Made by a program: the position numbers and the translations under genes
Shown here: positions 1 to 8,700 of the stretch, in pieces
Layout: each line of letters starts with the position of its first letter
Position numbering within the stretch: position 1 is the stretch's first letter
Notes under the pieces: model-generated
The model's database searches: none
What the model was told of the DNA's origin: nothing
What the model saw: the letters and a program-made list of their open reading frames with translations, nothing else
Source: Climacium dendroides
Taxonomy: Eukaryota > Streptophyta > Bryopsida > Hypnales > Climaciaceae
Direction of reading: 5' to 3'
Length of the DNA stretch: 64,000 bases
Assembly (NCBI GenBank): GCA_950106755.1
Contig: OX467083.1
Location: 19,091,029 to 19,155,028 of the forward strand

Positions 1-202
1 CAGTCTGAGTTTGATCGGGTGCAGCGCCGTTGTTGACGAATTTGATGAAGTGAGGCTTGTGAGAACAGTTTTACTTCGCCCATTGCAGCACTTTGGGGTT
101 TACGCGTGTGGGATCACAGGTCCATCCATTGAATGCGATAGCCTCCAAATCTGGCTCCCACAATCTCTTCCACTGCTCGACGAAAGACCTTGCCCTCGTC
201 AT
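1..202 (-). pseudogene. First exon of a second B3-domain gene, cut by window edge, with premature stop
   Basis: The minus strand from an ATG at 202 encodes a module closely matching the first exon of the B3 gene at 4572: WEPDLEAIAFNG, then CDPTRVNPKVLQW, then KPHFIKF, the start of a REM-type B3 domain. The intact copy reads WVKNNC where this one reads WAK, then an in-frame TAA stop (rc of 74-76), then NC, so this copy is interrupted before its B3 domain. No GT donor lies at the stop that would splice it out. The rest of the gene would lie left of the window. Being 4.4 kb from its paralogue on the same strand, it points to a tandem B3 array. It could still be used through an unusual splice I cannot see. 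Confidence 0.6.
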
Positions 203-1887
203 TGCTCGACAAAAAGCAGCGAACCGCACTACTTGACGATGCAGCTGCAGCTTGCTGCACAAGTTTAAGTCATCACTGAAAGAGCCATTATCCGCCGCAA
301 ATATTATTAGAAAGAAATATATTGTGTATGTTGACTTATTGTTATGCTTAGGCCTAGGGTGTTTTCGTTAATGAATTGACCGCTTTCTCTAGAAGCACGA
401 ACTTCAATTATCTTGTCTTGCAAACGAGCACCGTCAGGTTCGGATGGTCATGATGAGTTAACCCTGGAAATGAATGAGATTTGACATTCCAGCTCGTCTG
501 CACGGTACGCGGCTCAAATCCATTGAAACTTTTATCATGGTGGTGTTCAACGATACTAAGAAATTTTTAGGCTGTGATGTGGACAACATGAACACGTGTC
601 GAAATGAAATGAAATGAAATTCTCTAATGGTGGTGAGACTGTGAATGAAGCATGGACTTGTGACAGGTTGCATAGCTTTGGAGGTATATAAATGATGAAC
701 TACACGTTTTGCAGAACAATGGCGAAGATGAAAGGCTGGTGATAAACGAATGGAATTGATGCTGGTGGTGAATTGCCATTTATCCGCAACATTGATCGGC
801 AGTATTCTCCACTGATTTAGAATCGGGTGATTCCAAAGGTTGACACATTGACGAACAGCACTGGTGCCAACAATCAACTCTGAACCTCACCGTCAATATC
901 ATGTTTCTTAAACCCTAAAACCCTAAAAAACCTCTTTACATTTACTACACATCATTCAAAAGTACTTATTATTCGATTTTGGTACTAGCACTATTCGATG
1001 AGGTTGGTTGATAGCAGTCATGTGCTTGTCGTGCAACCACCTGGACATGTAGACTCTAATTCTGAGGAGTGCACGAATGCACTCAGAATTGAACGAATGT
1101 ACGCAATTCAGAGCTCTGATCGCCTCTTGACCCGTTTTTCTTGGTGACTGTACTACCACAACGAACTGCAGACATTGTAATGGTACAAGGGCAAAGAGTT
1201 TGCAGGCACTCCGTTACTCTATTGCCTCGGAACTAGTACCTCAAGCATGAACTGACTTTGTCAACATGAAATGACTCTGCGCGAGTTGGAGATGAAAATC
1301 CAGATATGAGAAGTCAGGTTCATTCTGCTGAGCAGCATGTTACATATACGCCCAACGACAATTTCTACAAATTGGACAAAAATTCTCCGAATACCCTAAA
1401 TCTCTGCTGGTCACTATCGTCGTGGAACTACTTTCAGAGAGTAGATTTTGCGCTAGAAGGGGAGGGACAAGAATACCGGGAATACCATATAATTTATACA
1501 ATATGATGCTGGCTGATTGTTCTCCAAGTACACCGGTGCTCAAGTTTGTGTCAAATTTGTGTCTTGGATCGAATCGTACTTCTTACAGATCAGCTAGAAT
1601 TTCTTATTTCTTGGAAAGTATTGGTCACAGCTTCAGTCCAAATGCAGGAGGAGCCTTCAGATCTCAGGTTCTAGTTTTTTAGGCTTAGTTATTGACAACC
1701 TTCGGTACTGTACATGTAAATCAAATCCATACGTACACACTCAGGTTCTGAATTCATAAACTTGGTAATCCAAAGCAACTGACAGGAACGATTCACGGCT
1801 ACCTGAGCGCGGTGATTACTACGGTGATGCACACAATCACGTTTAAGTACAATCCTGGGAATCTCTTTGCCAGTGATCAGAGAGAGG
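203..1887. other. Intergenic region between the two B3 copies
   Basis: I see no supported gene here; short open frames on both strands lack recognisable motifs. It contains a GAAAT microsatellite of about four units at 601-618 and a telomere-like AAACCCTA cluster at 910-932. Downstream sequences of the complete B3 gene and the promoter of the left copy must lie here. Confidence 0.5.
910..932. repeat. Telomere-like (telo-box) cluster AAACCCTAAAACCCTAAA
   Basis: Two consecutive CCCTAAA-type units followed by a degenerate third. Such telo-boxes occur in plant promoters and 5' regions and can also be short interstitial telomere scars. The position upstream of the minus-strand B3 fragment would suit a promoter element, but its function is inferred. 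Confidence 0.5.
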
Positions 1888-4572
1888 TCACATTTCGGAA
1901 TTGTGCTGATTCTTCACTCGCATGTCGTAGTGGTCATGGACGGAGAAATTCGTTTGGCCCTTGAATTTCGGCAGCTGCACGACACGGAAAATGCGCACGT
2001 TCATGGTGCGGGCGTCTTTGCTTTTGAGCTGAAACAGACACACATCGCCTTCTTCCATCAGATGCTCCAGGGAGAACACGCCCCAGTACTTGCGATGAAA
2101 CGCAACCCCACCGCCCGAGTACATTCGGCTGTACATCTCCCATGCTCTGCCGCTGGAGTCCACCAGTCTCAACCGTGTCAGGGCCGTGGGCAGCCTCGTG
2201 TCGGTCACAAACCGCTCTGGCAACGTCTGCAACCAAGCAAATCACCACCACAAAACGTCGTTCGAATGTCAAACATGTCAGTGTGCAATACGGAGCTTTC
2301 ATGAAAAGGGCAATGATTCGTGCCTCTTCACATAACTTATCTGAGTCTGAAGTCTTAGAGTTTAAGGGTTTAGGGCTTAGGGTTTACTCTCCATCATTTT
2401 GCCAATTGGAAAATATCTCATGCACGTCAATTGCCTGTTGCATTCATTCACGTCAGTTCTATTGATGAATTCAACAGGCAGTTGAATGCCTGTTGCATTT
2501 TGCCAATTGGAAAATTGCCTGTTGCACGCATTCACGTTAAATATTCTCTGAGCTCGGTGAGCAGGGTTGAATCAAGCTTACCACATGGAAATCTCGATAC
2601 ACTTGAGCCGCGGACAAGACTACCAGGAACCGATACCCAACGAGAAGCTCCGCGTGCGCCTTCGCCACTTCCGTGGCTCGTTTCCTTTCCACCGTCGTCG
2701 TCATCCTCCTCCTCGACCTGATGCAGAACGCAAACGGATCAAGCGGTAACTCCTGCACCGGCGCCGATTCAAGGTGCAACACCCTGCCATCCATAATTTC
2801 TTCTTTCACCAGCAATTTCATTTTCATTCCCTTCTCGTCACGGACCTTCAAGTTCACCAGCTCTTCGTCACCATCTTCACCGCTCTGATGCGCTGTTGCG
2901 TCACACCAACCTGCCGTGACCGTCTCCTCGCCCAAGTCCGAGACTGTCGGTTCCGAATCAGGGAGAGACCCAATGATCCCTGTTCTGATTTCTAGTCTCC
3001 CCACTGTGGATTTCTCATATGCATCATCACGATGGTCTTCGACAGCTTCCGCTGAGGAATTAGGTGCTGCATTATCGTTCGGCTGGTGGATGGTTCTGGG
3101 CTCAGGTTTCACAATCTCAGGCTTGCGCTTCTTGACGCTACTCAAGGTGCGCTCCGCGTCGGGAAGGTGATCATCCTCTTGCTGTGAAGTGCCGGTCGGC
3201 TCGTTTTTCACTGTGGGATCGTGAGGCTGCATGCCCCCGGGTAGCAACTCTCAACTAACGTGAAAGTGTTTTTCTAAAAAGAATTATAGAGCTAGAGAAA
3301 ACACTTGGGATTCAAGTAAGGCAAAGTAATATGTTGTAGTGCATAAACAAGACCAAACTATTGGTACAATAATTTTTAAAGCAGCAAGTAGAGGCTGCGT
3401 TGAGCATACAGTACATAAGAGGCTCCATTGACCATACAAGAGAACTTTGATTTGTGCTACAAGTGTAAAAACACTTTATCTATTGACATGTAAATTTTTG
3501 CAATTGATTTTTAGCTCAACACAATGTAAATGTGTAGAATTTTAGATGACGCAAGTTTCTAGATGTTATTGGAAAAGGCTCAATGCTCACCTGTACGGTG
3601 AATGGAACCTCTCCCTTACTGTACGGTGAATGGAGACTTTACATGGAATGATTTTCCACGGATTATAAGCTGATTGTAAATTTATCAGAAATACAGAACA
3701 GGGGGAATCATCCAGTACCTTAAATTTCGGCTGGCCGTGCTCGTCGAAAAGGTGGAAGAGGAATTGGGAGTCTCCCACCAAGACGAAAACCATGACATCG
3801 CCAGGGATGAGCTTGTTTCCGGTGGCCACTCGTTTCCATCCTTGCAGCCACGACGGCACCTTTTGGGCTTCTCCAAAGGAGACTTTCCACTTCTCGTGCG
3901 TTGTGCCGTTTTCCAGAGTGGCGACCCTCCCGAGCTTCTTGAAGTGTTCTCTCACAAACGGGCGCGGCACAAACTGGTTTCAGTTCAAACATTTCACCAG
4001 CTAGTCAAACATTCTATTGCAAACGAAGACAATTTATACTGATCGACCGACCCAACCAGGTCCTGTCTGATCTTTAATGTGTGATGTCTTCCTCTCAAGC
4101 AATCGAAAAATTCAACAGCAAGCCAACTGACAAGAAATTAATTTTACCTTTTACTTCATTCTGGCATAATCTATGAATCCCAAGTGCTACAATATTTCGT
4201 AGAAGAAAACGATCAAAGTGATTCTCAAATGAGAAAAAATGCATGAAATCTTCGGGTTAATTCACCAAACTGAACATGAAATTTATTTGTGATCGAAATA
4301 GATAGTTCTAAATTGACACTCACCAGCTTACATTGGTGTCGTCCTCGATTTTGAGCTCCATAAGGGGCAAGCCAACTGTGGGAAGCCGTCGCATTGATGA
4401 TTTTGATGAAGTGGGGCTTCTGGACACAATTGTTTTTCACCCATTGCAGCACTTTGGGATCTACTCGGGTGGGATCGCAAGTGGCTCCATTGAAGGCTAT
4501 GGCCTTCAAGTCTGGCTCCCACAAGCTTCTCCATTCATCCACATAATCCTTCTGCCGTCTTACGTTCGGCAT
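1888..4572 (-). CDS. REM-type transcription factor with two B3 domains (four exons, 502 aa)
   Basis: Predicted exons: 4572-4324, 3973-3719, 3247-2582 and 2226-1888, all joined in phase 0 (249+255+666+339 nt). Residues 1-50 form a module (WRSLWEPDLKAIAFNG, CDPTRVDPKVLQW) that I do not recognise outside its neighbour copy. B3 domain 1 spans about 52-168: KPHFIKII, FVPRPFVREHF, then WKVSF, GNKLIPGD and FHLFDEHG. A low-complexity acidic and Ser-rich linker follows (169-370), with a KKRKPEIVKPEP basic patch that could be a nuclear signal. B3 domain 2 spans about 375-480: FLVVLSAAQVY, LPERFV, GRAWEM, EEGDVCLFQL. B3 domains bind DNA in the nucleus; the target is unknown. The first donor (CTG/GTGAGT) was chosen over AAT/GTAAGC because only it keeps phase and restores KL-FVPRPFV. 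The only ATG that aligns with the left paralogue is at 4572. Family is secure, borders are predicted. Confidence 0.85.
2361..2390. repeat. Telomere-like TTTAGGG tract inside B3 intron 3
   Basis: Degenerate TTTAAGGG, TTTAGGG, CTTAGGG, TTTACT units in tandem within the intron between exons 3 and 4 of the B3 gene. It is the opposite strand of the cluster at 910. It probably marks an interstitial telomere-like insertion or repair scar. Confidence 0.5.
2395..2536. repeat. Local duplication in B3 intron 3
   Basis: The strings TTTTGCCAATTGGAAAAT and GCCTGTTGCA followed by CATTCACGT occur twice in this intron (around 2397-2455 and 2493-2536), with a further GAATTCAACAGGCAG inverted partner between them. 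This is a decayed tandem duplication with partial hairpin symmetry. Confidence 0.6.
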
Positions 4573-5986
4573 GGCTGTCGATCGAGGCTCCACAAGTTCA
4601 ACAAATGAAGTAAAGAACCGCCAAGAGTTTCATGAAGTCGGCCTAATTCACAAGGGCGCAAATCTGAGGGAATTACTGCAATGGGTTCATAGTCATAGTC
4701 ATTGAGCAGCTAGCAGGTGAGTTGTCCATCAATTTTCTTAGACGTTGTGTTTAGGGCTGGGGTGGGTTATTCCTGACAAGAGTTTCAGGCTTGTACGTGT
4801 AATTACGAGCCATGGTGACATGATTTCAGTGACAGGCTACAGCACAGAATTAACTGTCAGTGGATATAACTTTGCTTTGCAAGGAGTTGATTAGCAACGA
4901 TAAAAATCTCTGGCTTGAAGCTGCATATATAAGTGGTCATATTCGTTATGATTGCGTGTCTCGAAGCGCCACATTCAAGTGCAGAAAGCTCTAAAATCAA
5001 GGACTGATATAGATCTGAGGTCTAGGTCTGAAAAGTGCCAATTTCTTGAAATGTGACCATTTTAACAAAATAATATGATGATATATTCACACTGGTGAAT
5101 TAACTTGTTATTCTATGCAACGCTTTAACTCACGAACCTATCTGGGCATCCATTGTCTGGATTTTAAATTGCAAGTTGTAGACACTGAATAGGACCGATT
5201 TAAAAAAACAAGTGGTGTGGGCTTATAAGCTACTAACAGCTGTGAGATTACATAGCTAGAGGGAGCTACTTGCGTGTATATGCTTGAATAAATGTGTGAA
5301 TTCACCAGCGTAAAGAAAATATATGTGCTCAAAGGCATCTGGATCGGATTCTCAGTTGTATAACATTGCTGAGGCTCAGGATGAAATGCCTGATTCTATG
5401 TGAAGTACTGATATAAGCCATGGCATGCTTATCCCAGTTCTAATTGCATTATTGTTGACAAAGCCAGGAAATCTTTCTTGTTTGGAAATGCTCTTCCTCT
5501 CGTCTATAGAGGGATGTGAGTAATGGTGATTTCAATTCAATGTGCAATATCAGAGTCCATCTTGGAAACTGCTCCAGTGCATTCAACATATTTTGAGGGA
5601 AGTGTGGCATGGTTACCTTCCCTTTGTCACATCAATCAATAAACAAGCTGCATTCACGTCTGCGTTGTGAGAATCCGTTTCCTTGAGAAAATTCGGACAA
5701 GATCGGAATTGAACAAATTCGAATCGAAATTGGAAATTTGATTCGAATTGGAAATTGTTTCAGACCAAAATTTGGTTAATTTCGTTCGAAATCGAATTTA
5801 TGAAAATTAACCGAATCGAAATTTGTAACCCGTTTCCCTTCGAACATTCGAACCAATTCATTCAGTTTGAGGTGTCAAAATTCTCCAGTCTCTCTCAGTT
5901 GCGTGAAACCATAAGCACTGCCATGAATATTGAAGTGAGCGGTGACAATGTACAGTACAAGAAGGGCTGTGCCCAAATGTGAAGGC
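4573..5986. other. Intergenic region between B3 gene and U2 snRNA gene
   Basis: Presumed 5' flank of the minus-strand B3 gene, then the upstream region of the plus-strand U2 gene. I see no coding region. From about 5695 to 5860 there is a run of short diverged GAATCGAAATT/AATTGGAAATTTG repeats. I could not find a clear plant snRNA upstream element (RTCCCACATCG) at about -70 or a TATA box at -30 of the U2 gene. Confidence 0.4.
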
Positions 5987-6175
5987 ATACCTTTCTCGGC
6001 CTTTTGGCTAAGATCAAGTGTAGTATCTGTTCTTATCAGTTTAATATCTGATACGGGGCTCATCGAGTCCCATGATATTAATCTAATTTATTTAGGGTAT
6101 GGCGCCATCTGGCAGCTTGCTGCCCGGCTCCAAACGCGTCGCATTGGTATTGCACTACTTCCTTGTCAGGCGCAG
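5987..6175 (+). ncRNA. U2: U2 spliceosomal snRNA
   Basis: The first 67 bases match plant U2 exactly as I know it, including stem-loop I, the branch-point recognition GTAGTA and the stem-IIa region. The next stem keeps pairing although its bases differ from the flowering-plant form (GGGGCTC / GAGTCCC around loop ATC). An Sm-like AATTTATTTAG stretch, a stem GGCAG/CTGCC and a terminal stem-loop IV with GGTATTGCACTAC, the U2A'/U2B'' binding loop type, follow; stem IV closes at about 6173. Length of about 189 nt fits U2. The 3' end is estimated. A sequence resembling the plant snRNA 3' box lies just after (CAGCTCTCAGCCCCAA). Missing promoter motifs leave open that this is a silent copy. Confidence 0.85.
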
Positions 6176-6374
6176 CTCTCAGCCCCAATTCAAAACCAAA
6201 CTGAATGTTTGTCTCATGTTGGCTTCTAAACATGGTTTATGATAATATGTAAAAAACTAGAGTCCGAACGGACACCACTTTCGTAATTTGGGAGCACAGA
6301 TGGATCGAATTTTCAGATTGCATTTGAACTGTTTGACTGTTTGCATTCGTCACTAGGCACGAGCATTTTCATTA

Positions 6375-6852
6375 GGGGTAGTCACACCTTCTCAGAAGAC
6401 CAAAAATTCTTCAGGAATGCGAAGTTGGTGAGAGAAATACGGAGCCAATGGGCTGCTGTTGTGCATGAAGAAGGTGTGACACCCCGTTTTTGACGTGCAA
6501 AGGATCGAGAACGAAAAACCAGAGAATGAGTTACATACTTGAGCCAAGCGATGGTCGCTTGAGGAGCCACGATGACGGGGCAGTAAGAAATGACGATGAA
6601 ATCTACGCGGGAGGGTGAATTTTCGAAGTTGGAAGATGAAAAAATAACAGGGAAAACTTCCGGACGCCAAATTCTTCAGAGCCGGAGGTGAAGAACAAGA
6701 CTGGCAGATTAACGGGGAATGGTTGCTCCGAAAGACGCGGAACTGTAAACAGCCACGCGGTTCATGGTTGCTCCGAAAGACGCCCAACTGTAAACAGCCA
6801 CGCGGAACTTCTCCGTTATTTGGACCCGGAATGGAGAAGGTGTGACTACCCC
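6375..6852. mobile_element. Non-autonomous TIR element (about 478 bp)
   Basis: The ends are inverted repeats of GGGGTAGTCACACCTTCTC, flanked on both sides by TA (6373-6374 and 6853-6854). This is a typical MITE architecture of the Tc1/mariner type, although a 3-bp ATT duplication can also be read. Internally a 40-bp block beginning GGTTGCTCCGAAAGACGC is tandemly duplicated at about 6719-6806. No transposase is encoded. Confidence 0.75.
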
Positions 6853-7707
6853 TATTGTTGAAACCTGTTGGATAATACTATGATGAATGCATTCATCACT
6901 GGAGAATTCAATTTGCTACGTGGACATAATCAGGTCGTAAGTGCCACCCTTGAAACACCTGTGAGTGGCAGACTCTGTGATTTCAAATTGCCAAAGATAT
7001 CTACAACGATGTGTATTGCTTAAGTGTAAAACCCGTAACAACCGGTAACAGAATACGGCAAAAACATGAAACAGAGACCATTGCATTTGAACCCTAGAAG
7101 TTCTAGGATCTAAGAAGTTGCGGACTGTACCAGACAGTCGACAATGACGTTGTAACCACAACCGAATTTGGACATTTGCCCAATTTCCATATTGGATTTC
7201 TCCAGTGGGATGGCGACGAAATTCTAGGTCAGGAACACGATGTCAAACCATAAATATATTCCCCATATTCATCAAACCATATTCTCCATATCCAATGCTC
7301 AAGCTAATCTGATTATTACGATATTACTATTGGTCGATGCACACCAAATGAATCTAGATTCTATTACTCAATAGATTTGAGAAGAAAACGAGCTACCCAA
7401 CATCATCAATCAACAGAGTAGCAGAAAAAGTACATCACAAACACGAAACAGAGACCACTGTGTATTTACAGAAACAGTCCATATCGCAATTAAATTTCTG
7501 CACGTCATACATGTGTTACTACAGCACTGGTCATTCTGATCTATATACATCAATCAAGGTCTATCTAGATCCAATTCTTTTAACATTTGAGACTGTTACA
7601 TTCAGGTTCTAGAGTTCCTCGGACATACTCCTCTTCGAAGAAACGGACATCGCCCGAATGCAATCAAGGTCTTCACCCCATGTACACCCTGTTGGATCGA
7701 ATGCTAG
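6853..7707. other. Intergenic, 3' side of the dirigent gene
   Basis: No gene is seen. The 3' untranslated region and poly(A) site of the minus-strand dirigent gene should lie at its right end. Confidence 0.4.
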
Positions 7708-8271
7708 CTAGTAACGTAGAAAGACTTGGAAATGTTGTCCCTCCAGAGTGGAGATCTCATCCGCCTTATAGAAATTGGTGAAAGTGGCATACCCCCTTGC
7801 AAATCTAAAGCTTCCCGTGCCTCCCGTCACAGTAACGTCGCTAAATTCTGACGAAGGGAAGTTGAGCGTCGTGCCCTGGAAGCTGAGCGTGCCTTGGAAG
7901 CTGGAATTCCCCGTGAAGCTGGCCGTGAACAGCCAAGTGAAGGCTAACGGACCTTCGCCCACCTTGTCCACCACACGGATGCCGTGAGCGCGGCCCAGCA
8001 CGGGCGAATTCTCCGAGTTGGCAGCCGTGACCACGTTGTCGAACGTGATGATACGGCTCTTGAAGCTCCGCAGACGATCTCGGGTCGACTCCCCCTTCAT
8101 GGCCAGCAGGTTTGGTGTTGGGAAGGATGTGAACAAGCCCGGGTTGTGCACGTAGAACTCGATTGTGCTGGGACCGTCGTGATTGAATCTGGCGCCTTCC
8201 ACTCTCTGAAAGAAGCTCACTACCATACACGCAATAAGCAATATCATGAACCCTTCTGTCGCCATCGCCAT
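7708..8271 (-). CDS. Dirigent-like protein, secreted, single exon (187 aa)
   Basis: An uninterrupted frame starts with MAMATEG; no in-frame ATG lies upstream. Residues about 1-26 form a signal peptide (basic-poor start, hydrophobic LLIACMVVSFF, end near VEG). The mature part shows family marks in order: IEFYVHNPG (a motif near the first strand), LGRAHGIRVVD in the middle, LFTASF, a Gly/Ser-rich strand FQGTLSFQGT, and the C-terminal VTGGTGSFRFARGYA. The family's VVGGTG...ARGYA element is thus well preserved. Dirigent proteins form apoplastic beta-barrel homotrimers that steer phenoxy-radical coupling or related cyclisations in lignan, lignin and terpenoid chemistry. Which reaction this one directs cannot be read here. 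Length is normal for the family (about 180-190), and lack of introns is usual. Confidence 0.92.
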   Translation of the reverse strand: MAMATEGFMILLIACMVVSFFQRVEGARFNHDGPSTIEFYVHNPGLFTSFPTPNLLAMKGESTRDRLRSFKSRIITFDNVVTAANSENSPVLGRAHGIRVVDKVGEGPLAFTWLFTASFTGNSSFQGTLSFQGTTLNFPSSEFSDVTVTGGTGSFRFARGYATFTNFYKADEISTLEGQHFQVFLRY

Positions 8272-8364
8272 TGATGGATAGCTTCACTCGTGCACCTTTC
8301 TTCTCTAATCCAACCGATTCTTACTAGCTCAAGTTGCGCACGACTGTCCACATTCAAAAGATCT

Positions 8365-8380
8365 GGGTATACTGTATATC
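8365..8380 (-). promoter_or_regulatory. Possible TATA region of the dirigent gene
   Basis: On the minus strand the sequence reads GATATACAGTATACC about 95-110 bases upstream of the dirigent ATG, a plausible distance for a TATA box with a short leader. A stronger TATATATGATC-like stretch lies near 8585, but it sits within the upstream repeats. Confidence 0.3.
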
Positions 8381-8404
8381 TAGAATGTCTGTCTTTGAAC
8401 AAAA

Positions 8405-8700
8405 TGGAATTTGGTTCAACGATGATGCTGCACTAACTCGCACTACTCTGTTTTAGTGACCTGGAATGATCATATTATACACGTCCCACCCCCCAAGGCA
8501 GCAAACTTGAATTTGAAAGGATGATGATGATGCACTAACTAGCACCGCTCTCTATCGATCTGTTGGCATGGAATATAAGATCATATATATACGTCCTCCC
8601 CAAGGCAGCAAAAATTGAATTTGAAAGGATGATCGATGCTGCCTCAACTAGCTGATTGATCAACCCTCTTGTACGTCCTCCCCAAGCTCGCTAGGCAGTA
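8405..8700. repeat. Imperfect tandem repeats of about 100 bp upstream of dirigent gene
   Basis: Three decayed units share the order ACGTCC(T/C)CCCCAAG, GGCAGCAAA, TTGAATTTGAAAGGATGATG, CACTAACT(A/C)GCAC and GGAAT..ATCATAT. Unit cores start near 8482, 8592 and 8672, with a partial unit at about 8405. Each holds an ACGT core, the centre of bZIP-binding sites, so copies may multiply a control element. That role is inferred. Confidence 0.65.

Noticed and set aside
2142..3170. Several plus-strand frames across the B3 linker exon
   Set aside because: They lie opposite an exon that closes in phase with both B3 domains, and have no motifs of their own.
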